Numbered from the stretch's first letter, positions 1 to 9,720 are shown. The stretch is 64,000 bases of DNA from Embleya scabrispora (GCF_002024165.1 NZ_MWQN01000004.1:1-64000), one strand, 5' to 3'. The notes: a model not told the origin generated them from the sequence alone. Numbers and translations: made by a program.

Positions 1-851
1 ATGCGCAGCTTCTTGCGGGCCAGGTGGGCGACATGGCCGGAGATCTCGTAGCCCTGAAGGATGCCGATGAGGGAAATGCGGCCGCCGACCGCCGCCGCCT
101 CGATCGAGCGGGAGAGGTGGTGGCCGCCGAAGGTCTCCAGGATGTGGTCGGCTCCGTGGTCGCGGGTGAGTGCGTAGACGGTCTCGACCCAGTCCTCGGT
201 GAGCCGGTTGATCCCGTGGACGGCGCCCAGGTCCCTGGCGCGGGCGAGCTTGGCGTCGTCGCCGGAGACGACGATGACCTCGGCCCCGTGGGCCGTGGCG
301 ATCTGTAGGCCGAAGAGTGCGACGCCGCCGGTCCCCTGCACCACCACGGTCTCGCCGGCGTGTACCCGGCCCCGCTCGATCAGGGCGGTCCAGGCCGACA
401 GACCGGCCATGGGGAGCGTGCTCGCCTCGATGTCGCCGAGGTTGTGTGGTGCCCGTACCGCCCAGTCCTGGTCGAGTGCCACGTACTCGGCCAGGACTCC
501 GGGGTGGTGGCCGCTGCCCAGGGCTTCCGGACCGCCGATCCGGGCATTGCCGGGGCCCGGACCCTCGATCCAGCCGGGCAGACAGGTGGAGATCACGCGG
601 TCGCCCGGCGCGAAGCGATCCACGTCCGTTCCCGCGCCGACGACCTCGCCGGCCATGTCGGATCCCGGCACGAACGGGCCGGCGTCGGGGAAGACCATGG
701 TCAGCCCCTCCTCGATGGCGAGCCTGTCCCGGTAGTTGAGTGAGACGGCCGAGACCTTGACCAGGATCTCGCCGGGGCCCGGCTCGGGGATCGGGACGTC
801 GGTGAGTTCCAGGTTGGCGCGACCGACCGTGTTCATCGTCCATTGCTTCAT
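1..851 (-). CDS. Zinc-type alcohol dehydrogenase / NADPH:quinone oxidoreductase (3' end outside window)
   Basis: Medium-chain dehydrogenase/reductase. The protein begins MKQWTMNTVGRANLELTDVP and shows the family order: a GroES-like N-terminal domain (PGPGEILVKVSAVSLNYRD, about residues 25-45), then a Rossmann half with VVVQGTGGVALFGLQIA and an acidic residue after VIVVSGDD. No cluster of zinc-binding cysteines is visible, so the quinone-oxidoreductase branch, using NAD(P)H to reduce quinones or enones, is likelier than a zinc alcohol dehydrogenase. About 283 residues are present and the frame runs off the left edge; the usual length is about 330-340. It is divergent from an XRE regulator 109 bp away, which probably controls it. 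The ATG at 851 gives the family N-terminus. Confidence 0.88.
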   Translation of the reverse strand, partial: MKQWTMNTVGRANLELTDVPIPEPGPGEILVKVSAVSLNYRDRLAIEEGLTMVFPDAGPFVPGSDMAGEVVGAGTDVDRFAPGDRVISTCLPGWIEGPGPGNARIGGPEALGSGHHPGVLAEYVALDQDWAVRAPHNLGDIEASTLPMAGLSAWTALIERGRVHAGETVVVQGTGGVALFGLQIATAHGAEVIVVSGDDAKLARARDLGAVHGINRLTEDWVETVYALTRDHGADHILETFGGHHLSRSIEAAAVGGRISLIGILQGYEISGHVAHLARKKLR

Positions 852-960
852 GGTGCGCAACCCTCGCCCTTGCGGAGAGCGGCCTCCAGACCATGGCGTG
901 GATGGTCACCGGCTGCCTGGCACTGCCAGGGTCAGGCGGCCGGGCGAACGCGCGGGCACC

Positions 961-1800
961 ATGGGACGCATGGAAACCGGTACCACGCTCGGCGAGTTCC
1001 TGCGGACGCGGCGCGGCAGGCTCAGCCCGGAGGACTTGGGGATCGCCTCCTACGGAGCACGTCGTGTCCCCGGGCTTCGCCGTGAGGAACTGGCCCGGCT
1101 CGCGGGAGTGAGCGTCACGTACTACACACGGCTGGAACAGGGCCAGAGCCACCAGGCGTCGGAGTCGGTCATCGAGGCGCTCGCCCGCGCGCTGGAGCTG
1201 AGCGACGACGAACGCGGCTACCTGCACAACCTCGCCAGACCCCGTCGGGCTCATCCGCGTACGGCGGCGCCCGCGACGGCGCGCCACGGCACCCGGCAGC
1301 TCATCGGCTCCCTGAACGTGCCTGCCGTCGTCGTCGGGATGCGCACCGAGGTACTGGCGTGGAACCCACTCGGTCACCGGCTCCTGGCCGGTCACCTGGA
1401 CCCGGACGCGCCGGATCGTTCCGACCGACGCCCCAACCTCACCCGGATGTTGTTCCTGGATCCGCACCACCGCGATCTGTACCCGCGCTGGGAAAACTCG
1501 ACGTCCTGCGCTGTCGCGTCGCTGCGGCTGGCAGTCGGCCGGCACCGGGAAGACATCGAACTGGCCGCCCTCGTCGGTGATCTCGCCATGAAGAGCGAAG
1601 AGTTCGCCACGCTGTGGGCCGCCCATCCGGTTGCCGAGCACGCCTCCGGGCCGCGTCACCTGCGACATCCCGAGGTCGGCGAACTCACCGTGGAGCTGGA
1701 GACCCTCGTTCTGGCCGACGAGCCCGACCATCGCCTGCTCGTCTACAGCGCTGCGGACGAAAGCCCGTCGCAGGCCGCGCTCCAACTGCTGGGGGCCTGA
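961..1800 (+). CDS. XRE-family regulator with MmyB-like ligand-binding domain
   Basis: 279-residue DNA-binding regulator. Residues about 10-75 form a helix-turn-helix (RREELARLAGVSVTYYTRLE is the recognition region). From about residue 105 the protein matches the MmyB-type ligand-binding domain, with VLAWNPLGHRLL, LTRMLFLDP and a long acidic C-terminal half ending in SAADESPSQAALQLL. Family members usually sit divergent from the oxidoreductase they repress, as here with the quinone oxidoreductase at the left edge. Candidate starts are ATG 961 and ATG 970 (METGTTLGEF); the second resembles the family N-terminus more closely, so the start is uncertain by three codons. The longer open frame upstream of 961 overlaps the divergent gene and is not used. 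Confidence 0.85.
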   Translation: MGRMETGTTLGEFLRTRRGRLSPEDLGIASYGARRVPGLRREELARLAGVSVTYYTRLEQGQSHQASESVIEALARALELSDDERGYLHNLARPRRAHPRTAAPATARHGTRQLIGSLNVPAVVVGMRTEVLAWNPLGHRLLAGHLDPDAPDRSDRRPNLTRMLFLDPHHRDLYPRWENSTSCAVASLRLAVGRHREDIELAALVGDLAMKSEEFATLWAAHPVAEHASGPRHLRHPEVGELTVELETLVLADEPDHRLLVYSAADESPSQAALQLLGA

Positions 1801-1958
1801 CCCACGGGTGGCGCCACGGGGCCTCCGGACCCGGCCGGCAGTGTCGGTGATGTCGGCACAGGATGGCGAGCTCAAGCGCTCAGGTGACGGTTGGCCTCGG
1901 GGCTGCCCGGGTACCGGAGGTCCTTCTCCAGTATCCGGTCAGCCCGAGTGGATCTCGG

Positions 1959-3161
1959 TCAGCGCACGGCGTCGTTGGTGCGGGCGGTCCAGATCGCCAG
2001 GGCGGCGAGCAAGGCGGAGGCGCCACCGAGCCAGAGCACGCCTTGGAGCGTGAGCTTGTCGACGATGATGCCGCCGGTCAGCGCGCCGAAGCCGATGGAC
2101 AGGTTGAACACCGCCACCCATAGCGAGGAGGCGGCTTCCACAGCCTGCGGAGCGGCCTTGATCATCCAGGTCTGGAGGCCCACGGACACACCGCCGAAGG
2201 CCAGGCCCCAGACGATCAGCAGAATGGCGCCGCCGATCGCGATCCGGCCGAGTAGCAGGAAGAGGGGCATCGCGGCGGTCATGGCCACGGCGATGGTCAG
2301 CACGTTGCGGTGCACGCGGCGGGAGAGCGCCGCACCGGCGAGGAAGTTGCCGATCATGCCGGCCGCGCCGAATCCGAACAGCAGCGGACCGACGTAGCGT
2401 TCGTCGATCCCCGACAGTTTCTGCAGCGCCGGGCTCACGAAGGTGTATGCGGCGAAGTGTCCGAACACGAGGAGCGCCGTCGCGATGATGCCGACGCGCA
2501 CGCCCGGATTGCGGAGTTGCTCCATCAGTACCTTGGGCCGGATGGCCTGGGAGGCGACCAGCCTCGGCAGTACCGCCAACAAGGCGATCAAGGTCACGAG
2601 GGCCAGGGCGCTGAGCGAGGAGAAGGCGATACGCCATCCGGTCATGTCACCGATCAGGGTGCCGAGCGGAACGCCGAACACGTTCGCGGCTCCCACGCCG
2701 CCGAAAATGACCGCGGTGGCGCGAGGTACGTCGGCGGGGGTGACGAGCCGGACAGCCAGGCCGGCGGCAACAGCCCAGAAACCGCCGACCGCTATGCCGA
2801 CCAGCACCCGGGAACCCACCAGCACCGCGAAGTTCGGCGCCAGGGCGGAGCCCAGGTTCGCGACGGTCATCAGGGCCATCAGCCCGAGCAGCAGAATGCG
2901 CCGGTCCAGCGACCCGACGATCATCGGGACCAGCGGTGCCGCGACCCCGGCGACGACGCTGGGCACCGTCACCATCAGTCCTGCGGTCCCCTCGGAGACC
3001 GACAGCGCGGACCCCACTGTGGTGAGCAGGCCGATCGGCAGTTGTTCGGCGGTCACCAGCAGAAAGGTGCCGAGAGTCACCACGCAGACCGCCATCCAGC
3101 GACTCCTGTCCGGGGTCGCTGGTTCCTGTGTCCGGGTGGGCGTCTGTTCTGCGGTCGTCAA
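1959..3161 (-). CDS. MFS transporter, DHA1-type exporter
   Basis: About 400-residue major facilitator with roughly twelve hydrophobic segments, starting MAVCVVTLGTFLLVTAEQLP. The first cytoplasmic loop carries DRRILLLGLMALMT and the middle repeat starts near LRNPGVRVGIIATALLVF. It resembles the CmlA/AraJ-like exporters of actinomycetes, so small-molecule efflux at the membrane is likely; the substrate is unknown. I chose the TTG at 3161 because GGAGGAGG lies just upstream and the 33 codons before it are the divergent regulatory region, including its palindromes. It faces a TetR gene, the normal arrangement for a repressor-controlled exporter. Confidence 0.9.
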   Translation of the reverse strand: MTTAEQTPTRTQEPATPDRSRWMAVCVVTLGTFLLVTAEQLPIGLLTTVGSALSVSEGTAGLMVTVPSVVAGVAAPLVPMIVGSLDRRILLLGLMALMTVANLGSALAPNFAVLVGSRVLVGIAVGGFWAVAAGLAVRLVTPADVPRATAVIFGGVGAANVFGVPLGTLIGDMTGWRIAFSSLSALALVTLIALLAVLPRLVASQAIRPKVLMEQLRNPGVRVGIIATALLVFGHFAAYTFVSPALQKLSGIDERYVGPLLFGFGAAGMIGNFLAGAALSRRVHRNVLTIAVAMTAAMPLFLLLGRIAIGGAILLIVWGLAFGGVSVGLQTWMIKAAPQAVEAASSLWVAVFNLSIGFGALTGGIIVDKLTLQGVLWLGGASALLAALAIWTARTNDAVR

Positions 3162-3177
3162 CGGATCCTCCTCCAGC

Positions 3178-3203
3178 GATTCGGGAGCGATCGCTCCCGA
3201 ATC
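3178..3203. promoter_or_regulatory. Operator 1: perfect 26-bp palindrome
   Basis: A perfect 26-bp inverted repeat with core GGAGCGATCGCTCC lies between the divergent MFS and TetR genes, immediately upstream of the exporter ribosome-binding site. Binding there would block the exporter. The same core recurs 41 bp away, which supports a dimeric TetR operator. Confidence 0.75.
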
Positions 3204-3218
3204 AGAGACCCTAATATG

Positions 3219-3232
3219 GGAGCGAACGCTCC
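3219..3232. promoter_or_regulatory. Operator 2: GGAGCGAACGCTCC
   Basis: Second copy of the operator core, GGAGCGAACGCTCC, with perfect 6-bp arms and two central bases. It lies 22 bp before the TetR start codon and differs from operator 1 at one central base. It probably mediates autoregulation. Confidence 0.7.
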
Positions 3233-3253
3233 ACAAGCTGGTAAGGTGAACCC

Positions 3254-3859
3254 ATGGCACGCCCTCGACAGTTCGACGAGCAGAGCGCGGTCAACTCGGC
3301 GACCGAGCTTTTCTGGCAGCGCGGTTACCACGCCACTTCGGTGCGCGACCTCGGCGACGCGCTGAAGCTCACGCCCAGCAGCCTGTACCGGACGTTCACG
3401 GACAAGCACACACTCTTTCTGCGCGCACTCGACCACTACCGGGCCACCGAGTCGACGCAGGCCCGCCGGCGTCTGGACGCGAGTGACCGCCCGGTTCGTG
3501 AGGTGCTGCGGGAATGGATGTTGTGGCTGGTGACCTGCCCGGCGGACGGTGAGTCCGGTCGCGGCTGCTTCGTGGTCAACACCGCGTCCGAACTCGGCAC
3601 CACTGACGCCCAGGTCCAGGAGCGGACCGAGGCCGCATTCGCGGTCACCCGGCAGGCCCTGCGTGCGGTGCTGACCGAGGGGCGGGAGCGAGGCGAACTG
3701 TCCACCGATCTCGACATCGAGGGGGCCGTGGAATTGCTGTTCACGACAGTTCTCGGCCTGCGAGTCCGGGAACGCGCAGGCCACGATCTGGAGCGCCTGG
3801 CCACCGCGATCGATCTCGCGATCCGAACCCTGGGGACCACACCCGCGCAACCCGCCTGA
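3254..3859 (+). CDS. TetR-family repressor, AcuR/NemR-like
   Basis: 201 residues. The N-terminal helix-turn-helix spans about residues 8-55 (TSVRDLGDALKLTPSSLYRTF), starting from MARPRQFDEQSAV. The ligand domain carries CPADGESGRGCFVVNTASEL at about residues 94-113, a segment with two cysteines shared by AcuR/NemR-type regulators that respond to electrophiles; I infer that role only from similarity. The gene is divergent from the MFS exporter and two copies of one palindrome lie between them, so this protein is the obvious candidate to repress both. The ATG start is 22 bp after the second palindrome. Confidence 0.9.
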   Translation: MARPRQFDEQSAVNSATELFWQRGYHATSVRDLGDALKLTPSSLYRTFTDKHTLFLRALDHYRATESTQARRRLDASDRPVREVLREWMLWLVTCPADGESGRGCFVVNTASELGTTDAQVQERTEAAFAVTRQALRAVLTEGRERGELSTDLDIEGAVELLFTTVLGLRVRERAGHDLERLATAIDLAIRTLGTTPAQPA

Positions 3860-3962
3860 CGACAGCCGGAGATGCGAGGACCGGTTCGGAGCGTTGATCA
3901 CCTCCCGGTGAGCCGCGGAGACTTGACAAACCAGCGGTGGGAGCGCCCGGAGCCACTGCAAT

Positions 3963-4140
3963 GAAATGACCGAACTCGTCGAACGCGCCGCCTCGAGCGT
4001 CTCCGCCAAGACCACCCTGGTCGTGGCGGCGAAAGGGCAGGATCCAAACGCGCCAAGGCCGACGCCCTGGGCATCCGCATCATGACCTCGGACGAACGAC
4101 GTGACGGCGCCCCGGCGTTCGCAGGCTCGGGTGGGTCCCG
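3963..4140 (+). pseudogene. Remnant of a BRCT domain, frameshifted
   Basis: Two frames read together resemble the BRCT module of DNA polymerase III epsilon-like exonucleases or NAD-dependent ligases: TELVERAASSVSAKTTLVVA in one frame (from ATG 3966), then SKRAKADALGIRIMTSDE in the next. No nuclease or ligase domain is nearby and the fragment then loses meaning. I read it as a fossil, not a functional gene. Confidence 0.45.
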
Positions 4141-4257
4141 ACCCGCACACGCCGACGCCGACCAGTACGCGACATCCACGGCCGGCCTCGGTCCGGGCAA
4201 AGACGAGCACACGGGTCAGGGAAGCCCCCGGGTCGCACGTCAGGGACGCCTCAATTC

Positions 4258-4395
4258 ACGTAAGGCAGCCAGCCTCGCGAGCGTGTCGGGGTGTTCGGCG
4301 CCCAGCAGCCGCTCGCTGTCGGCCACCACCCGCTCCAGCAGGTCGATCGCCTCACCGGTCCACCCAACCTGCCAGTAGGAGACCGCCAGGTTCGG
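4258..4395 (-). pseudogene. C-terminal TPR fragment of an NB-ARC/TPR-type protein
   Basis: About 45 residues read NLAVSYWQVGWTGEAIDLLE followed by RLLGAEHPDTLARLAAL and a stop. This is the tetratricopeptide repeat typical of actinomycete NB-ARC/TPR proteins. The upstream part is missing because the ISL3-like element begins directly at its 5' side. No continuation was found on the far side of the element. Confidence 0.6.
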
Positions 4396-6055
4396 GTCTG
4401 TAAAACTAACGGCTCTGCCTCACTTCCGGTGGTAGCTCTGCGTGAGTGTCGTGGGAGGAGGATGCGGTGGCGGAGGGGGTCGAATCCGGCTCGTCCGTGC
4501 ATCTGCCTCATGATGCGTTTGGTTCGGGTGTTGACGCCTTCGGTGCGTGCGTTGTGGTGGGGTGTGGTGAGCGCGGTGTCGACTGCCGCGCGGTCGAGTT
4601 CGAGGCCGTTGGCGAAGGCGTGCGGACGGCCAAGGTCGGACGCGCGGACTGCGGTGATCCATGCCGTGAGCCTGGTGTCGTTTCCATGAGCGGGGGCCGG
4701 GAGAGAGGCGAACTCGGCGATGTGGGTGTGGAGTTGTGTCATCTCGGGGCATGTGGCGGTGAGGTCTCGGATGAGGTCGGTGTCCTTCTCGCGGCGGGCT
4801 GTCCGGGCGGGTGGGGAGAAGGCGGGCGAACGCCTGGGCGTGGTCACGGGCCGGTCGCCCTCGGCTCGGCCGTGGGTGCTGTAGCGGTGGAGGAGGTTGA
4901 AGCTGCCGGTGTAGCCGAGTTCCTTGATGTCCTGGAAGAGCCGGGTCACGGGCACGGCGGGGTCGGTCGCGCGGCGTGCGCGCAGATGGTCCGGTAGGGG
5001 TCGACCAGCGTCGGCCGGTAGCGCGGGGCGCGTCGCGGGGCGTCGGGTTCGCGGGTGTGTGCGTACCGTTTGACGGTGTTCGGGGACACGTTCAGCCGGC
5101 GGGCGCATTCGAGCAGGCTGACGCCTTTGCCGGGCAGGTCGTGGACCCGATGCCGGCGTTCGCGGGTGGTCTGCTCGTGGACGCCGCCGGGCCGGGGCGG
5201 GTTGACGGTGGCCCGGCACGAGCTGTGCGAGCGGACCTCGGCAAGCGTTTTCTCACAGAGGTTCCGCCATGAATGCCACCGATCGCTGCCCTGCACCGCG
5301 TCGGGAAGCGCACGGCGTATCGCCTCGGCGTAAGCGCCTGAGCCGTCCCGGCGGACGATCTCGACGCCCGGATGGCCTCGCAGCCATCCTTCCGGCTCGC
5401 CGACGCCGCGGCCGGGCAGGACATCGATACGTTCGCCGGTCTCGGCGTCGGTCGGCACGGTCGCGTGGCGGTGGCGCGCTCGAGCGCGAAGTCGTCCACG
5501 CCCAGGACCTGCGGAAACCGCGGCGGGGGCAGCGGGAGTGCTGCCGGGACGCGCAGGGCGGTGCGCCGCGACAGCCCCGCTCCGAGCGCCTTCAGCGTCC
5601 CTGCGCCTGCGCGGCCTGCGAGTTCCCGCACCACGGCACGGACTTGGGTGAGCAGCCGCATCGTCCGCCGCTGGTAGCGCTCCAACACGCCGGGTATCTG
5701 CTCACGGAATGCGATGCGAAGGCAAGCCGACGTGGGGCAGACAACGCGGGAGCCGGGCGACCATGACCACCCGCCGGCGCCGACGGGCACATCGGTCACC
5801 GTGCGTTCATGAAAGGCGTGCACCCGACCGGTCCGACAGCCGCAATCCGGGCAATCCACCGGACCGCCAGGCGTCCGAGTGCGCCCTCGGATGACCTCGC
5901 CCCCGTCCGCAACCTCCTCGACCACCAGCGGCGCAAGACCTGAAAACACCACGCCCACAAGCTCGTTCGCACTCAGCACTCGAACATGATCACGGAACCA
6001 CACTCCGCTACCACCGGATGTGAGGCAGAGCCGTTAGTGTGTGTTTTACAGCCCC
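4396..6055 (-). mobile_element. ISL3-family insertion sequence, degraded
   Basis: The two ends form an inverted repeat: the left end has CTGTAAAAC (4398-4406) and GGCTCTGCCTCACTTCCGG, and the right end has the complement with one substitution and a 6-bp insertion next to GTTTTACAG (6043-6051). The interior is a broken ISL3 transposase on the minus strand. I saw no clear target duplication. It truncates the TPR gene on its left. Confidence 0.8.
4440..6003 (-). pseudogene. ISL3-family transposase, at least three frameshifts
   Basis: The N-terminal part (start 6003) has the zinc-ribbon pattern CPDCGCRTGRVH, then FREQIPGVLERYQRRT and the catalytic-core start GVDDFALER. The frame changes near 5460 to continue as TDAETGERIDVLPGRGVGEP and SNRWHSW-like helices, changes again near 5000 (YRPTLVDPYR into DHLRARRATDPAVPVTRLFQ), and once more near the end (HRILLPRHS). 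Read across the shifts, the whole domain order of an ISL3 transposase is present, so the enzyme was full-length once. It cannot make a complete protein now unless the shifts are sequencing errors. Confidence 0.8.
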
Positions 6056-6614
6056 CCACGGCAGGCACGTCCGGCCGGGCGACGTCGGGCGCAACCTCTG
6101 GGCCCCTGCGGTCGCGAATCTACGACGAACACGGCGTCACCCGGGCGTTCGGGTACGCTCCGGGGGGGCGGACGGGGCGAAGTCGCCGATCGCACCGCGC
6201 CGTCGGACTCGGGGGCGACGCCGCCGTGGGTGGAGGGTTCACGTTCCGTCGGCGCGGAGTGTGTCGGGACGGGGGTGACACAACGTCGTGGAAGTTCGCC
6301 GTCTCGGGCAACTTCGACCGGCCGTGTGCACCGGGCGCGGGGCCGTGACCGGGACCGCGTCACGAGTGCCGGTGTGACCGGGTGCCGGTCGCCGTCGGAA
6401 TGAAGCGCCGCCGTTGCGGCGTCCTCGTAACCACTGGGGGCAGTGCTTTCACAGCAAAGCAGCACACCTTGGGCAACGGGGTCGCCCACCTCGGTACCCG
6501 GTTCCGCCGTCGGATGTCGCTCGCACGTTCAGGCTTGCGTTGTCACGAGCGTGGCTTCCTCGGGATCCCGGACAGGCTTTCGTGCTCGGCCTCGGTCCCT
6601 TCGAGAGCCCTCCT
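6056..6614. other. No recognisable gene
   Basis: Between the ISL3 element and the next gene, open frames exist on both strands but none has recognisable motifs, a ribosome-binding site and a sensible start together. It is probably intergenic or decayed sequence. Confidence 0.4.
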
Positions 6615-7088
6615 TCATCGCTGCCTCCACTGCTGGGACATCTCGGGCGACGCGGACGGGCGTCGGATCAGGTTGTGCACGAGTGCCTGGTCGAAGCCCG
6701 ACGTGGCCTGCATCTCGACGAGCCATGACGCCGCGGCTTGCATCCAGTACGGGCGGCGGGACTCGACCGCCGAGGAGACCGTCAGCTCCAACAGTCGCTC
6801 CGGGGAGGCGATCCCACCGTCCGCGAGCGCGTCCCACCGGTCCCGGAACTCGCCCAGGCACTCCGACAGTCCACGTTCCATGAATGGCCACATCGGCACG
6901 AAACCCGAGCCCTCGAGGCTTGCCCGCCCCTCGCCGGCGACACCGACGCCGATCCGACCGGACGCCGGAATCCCGATCCACGCCCCATTCCCGCGTGGAA
7001 GCACCGCCGCCACGTCGCCAGGTCCCACCCCACACCGGCAAGCGTACCGACGGCACGACGAGGGCAGTTCAGGGACCAATCCGGGCAT
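6615..7088 (-). CDS. Conserved-looking hypothetical protein, 157 aa
   Basis: The protein has normal composition with few arginine or proline runs, as expected of true coding sequence. Notable stretches are GNGAWIGIPASGRIGVGVAG, PMWPFMERGLSECLGEFRDR and ESRRPYWMQAAASWLVEMQA. No catalytic motif or membrane segment is visible; it is probably a cytoplasmic alpha-beta protein. I do not recognise the family with certainty. Its first 20 residues are less convincing, so the true start may lie at a downstream codon. It stands alone, convergent with the DUF397 gene region. Confidence 0.6.
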   Translation of the reverse strand: MPGLVPELPSSCRRYACRCGVGPGDVAAVLPRGNGAWIGIPASGRIGVGVAGEGRASLEGSGFVPMWPFMERGLSECLGEFRDRWDALADGGIASPERLLELTVSSAVESRRPYWMQAAASWLVEMQATSGFDQALVHNLIRRPSASPEMSQQWRQR

Positions 7089-7304
7089 CCGACTCCCCTC
7101 GCCGCGCGGCTTTCCTCGGACGCAACACCGGGACGGAGTGCGGCGATCGGGCTCGAATCCATCACTCGTTCGAGGGACTTCGTGGTCTCGGGTGGCCGGC
7201 TAGCTGAGGAAATCGGCTTGTGCAAATGCATACGGTATTGCACGAGTGGCTGTGCGGCCATGTAGGGCGTGCGGGTCGGGCGGGTGGGAAAGCGGTGAGG
7301 GAAC

Positions 7305-7541
7305 GTGTGGGAACACGGGAACGGCGCGCCTGCCGGGAGTCTTGGCGTGTCGAAATGGGTTCGGAATGCGGCGAGTTCGGCGACGGGACAGTGTGTGGAG
7401 TTGAGCGTGACGGCGGGTGGCGCGGTGGCGGTGCGCGACTCGCGGGATCCGCACGGGCCGGCACTGGTGTACACGAAAACGGAGATCGCGACGTTCGTGG
7501 CGAGCGCCAAGACCGGGGAATTCGATTGGCTGATCGCATAG
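7305..7541 (+). CDS. DUF397 domain protein
   Basis: 78 residues with the DUF397 pattern: KWVRNAASSATGQCVELSV, then AVAVRDSRDPHGPALVYTK and a C-terminal FVASAKTGEFDWLI. DUF397 proteins are small partners encoded beside DUF5753-type XRE regulators in streptomycetes and probably form regulator pairs. The order here is DUF397 first, regulator second, and the regulator is frameshifted. The start is GTG, preceded by a GGTGAGGGA stretch. Confidence 0.8.
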   Translation: MWEHGNGAPAGSLGVSKWVRNAASSATGQCVELSVTAGGAVAVRDSRDPHGPALVYTKTEIATFVASAKTGEFDWLIA

Positions 7542-7734
7542 TTCGCGCAAAGTACGCGGTGTGATGATGGGATCAGGGGACCGGGGGTGCGCGCCTGCGG
7601 AATACTGACGCGCTTCCCCTTTTTTCCGCCTTTCGTTCGTGTGAAGTCGCCGCGTATCGTTGTCCTCCAACGCCCTCGGACCCTTACCCTCCGGTCGCGG
7701 TTCCCAGACGGTCCCCGATCGGCCGTCGGCCGCG

Positions 7735-8560
7735 ATGAAGGTCCTCGGGTCGATGCTGCGGGACCTGCGGACGGAGCGGGGCGTGGGGCTGCAGGCGGCG
7801 GCGGAGGTGGTGCGCGGGTCGCGGTCGAAGAACTCCCGCCTGGAACGCGGCGAGAGCCCGCCGAAACACCACGACGTGATGGACCTGTTGCGCGCCTCTG
7901 GCGTGCGCGAGCCCGCGACGCTGGCCACCGTCGAGGACCTGCTGCGCAAGACCGACGAGAATCCTGGTGGCACCGCTACGCCGACGTCACCCCCGGCTGG
8001 CTGCGCCGCCTGATCAGCCCCGAGGAGTCCGCGACACGCATCAGCACCTGGGAGGTCCATGTCGTCCCCGGCCTCCTGCAGATCCCCGCGTATGCGCGCG
8101 GTCACCGCCGGGGGGGCTGCCCGACGCCGAACCTCACGAGATCGAACAGCGCGTCGCGCTGCGCCGGGGTCGGCAGGAGGTGCTGAGCAACGGGCAGCGC
8201 ACGGAGACGCTGATCGCGCTGCTGGACGAGAGCGTGTTGCAACGCCCGGTGGGCGGGGCGGGGGTGATGGCCGAGCAGATGGCGTTCCTGCTCGAGGCGA
8301 TCGAACGCCGGTGGGTGCAGGTGCGGATCGTGCGGTTCGCCAGTGCCACGGACCTGACGCCGCCCTCCTCGATGACGCTGCTGCGGTTCCCCCACGGCGG
8401 TCCGCAGGAGATGGTCTACCTCGAACACGCCGAGGCCGCCACCTACATCAGCCGCGCCCGCGACGTGGAACGCTACCGCGCATTCCTCGAACGCCTCTGC
8501 CTCGCCGCGGAGTCCCGCAGTGACAGCGAAGACATGATCGTCACCGCCCATAGCCGCTAA
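7735..8560 (+). pseudogene. XRE-family regulator with DUF5753 domain, two frameshifts
   Basis: The first frame (ATG 7735) gives a helix-turn-helix, MLRDLRTERGVGLQAAAEVV with SKNSRLERGESPP. Near 7965 the coding sense moves to the next frame (WWHRYADVTPGWLRRLISPE and WEVHVVPGLLQIPAYAR), which is the start of DUF5753. Near 8110 it moves again and continues as LPDAEPHEIEQRVALRRGRQ to MIVTAHSR at the stop. The second shift lies exactly at a run of seven G (8110-8116). All parts of a normal 270-residue protein are present, so this is either recent decay or sequencing error. Partner of the DUF397 gene just upstream. Confidence 0.75.
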
Positions 8561-8934
8561 CGCACCCAAGCGGCGACCCGAGCGTCCGGCCCGCACGACC
8601 ATCGTCCTGATTACCGCGCCGCTCCTGCGGATGTCCTTCGTACCTGGGCATGCGGGTCGACCACGCCGGGGCCGTGACCGCGCCATCGGCGCACTACGCG
8701 GAGATGCCGATTCCGGTGAGGTTCGTCGCGGTCCGGCGGACGACAGAATCGGACGTGCTCTTTTGGCACGCCCGCAACTACGAACGACTCGTCCAGCACT
8801 TGGAATCACTGATTACCCGGACCGTCACCCTGATGACCAGGCACGTCACCCTTCAGGCAGTCACGCCGGACGAACCGGCCGACATCCCGCGGGAACGACA
8901 GAGGCTGACGACCACGGGTTCCGCGCGGCAGCGC
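8561..8934. other. No confident gene
   Basis: A plus-strand stretch near 8700-8830 reads HYAEMPIPVRFVAVRRTTES and LFWHARNYERLVQHLESLIT, which looks coding but matches nothing I recognise and has no clear start or stop. It may be a relic. Confidence 0.3.
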
Positions 8935-9482
8935 TCAGTCGTGGATCTCCCAGGCATCCCTCGGCAGCCAGTGGGAGAGGTCGTCGAGTGCCTCGGCAGG
9001 GTAGAAAACCGGCCGGGTGAGGAGGCGGTCGCCCTCCCGCTGCACATTGATCGTCACGCCCAGGGACGCGGAGGACGGAACGCCTCCGCTCATGTATGCG
9101 AGTTCGGTGTAGGGCGGGCGGCTCTCGGCACGGTCAAGCATCCATTGTTCCAGAACGGAGGGCACTCGGCCGACCACCTCCACGCCGTCCGCGAGGACCT
9201 GTGGCCCGCACAGGGCGTCGACCGCGACACCCGCGAGCCGCTCGTCCCGGTAGTACAGGTGCAGACCGAACCCCCGATACCTCCCCTCCTCGACCGCGTA
9301 GACGTCCAATTCGCCGGACAACTACGTCTGTACTGCTCGGTTTCCGCAGTGACCCCGCTCATCGCGTCCGCCACCTCGTCGGGACTCATGCCGAAGCGCA
9401 GCGGCCCCACACCCAGGAACGGCCTCAACGTCCACGTCTGCCGCTCCTCGTCCGGCAGCACACGCCACCACCCCTTGAACAT
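8935..9482 (-). pseudogene. Hypothetical protein split by one frameshift
   Basis: From ATG 9482 the protein reads MFKGWWRVLPDEERQTWTLR, then PFLGVGPLRFGMSPDEVADA, and loses its frame near 9321. The next frame continues naturally with SGELDVYAVEEGRYRGFGLH, a central VLADGVEVVGRVPSVLEQW and an end LPRDAWEIHD. Together that is about 180 residues. The GVGPLRFGMSPDEVA pattern is common in small actinomycete orphan proteins, some found in immunity-gene contexts; the function is unknown. Confidence 0.6.
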
Positions 9483-9720
9483 GATCACCGAACCTACAGG
9501 TCCCTGCGGACACCGGTGTGACGCCGCAGGCTCGCTCTCCCTGACGGCTCCGATCCGGCTCACCGACGACCTCCGCCTGGGCCTCGTGTGAATCCGACCC
9601 GCGAACGTCACCGGCAGCTTTGGGAACAGGCGCTCATCTTGTTCTTTAACCCAGGTCGCGATCATCGATTCCGCTGGCGCGCTCGGGAAGCTCACTCGAC
9701 CTCTGCGAGAGTATGGGGAA

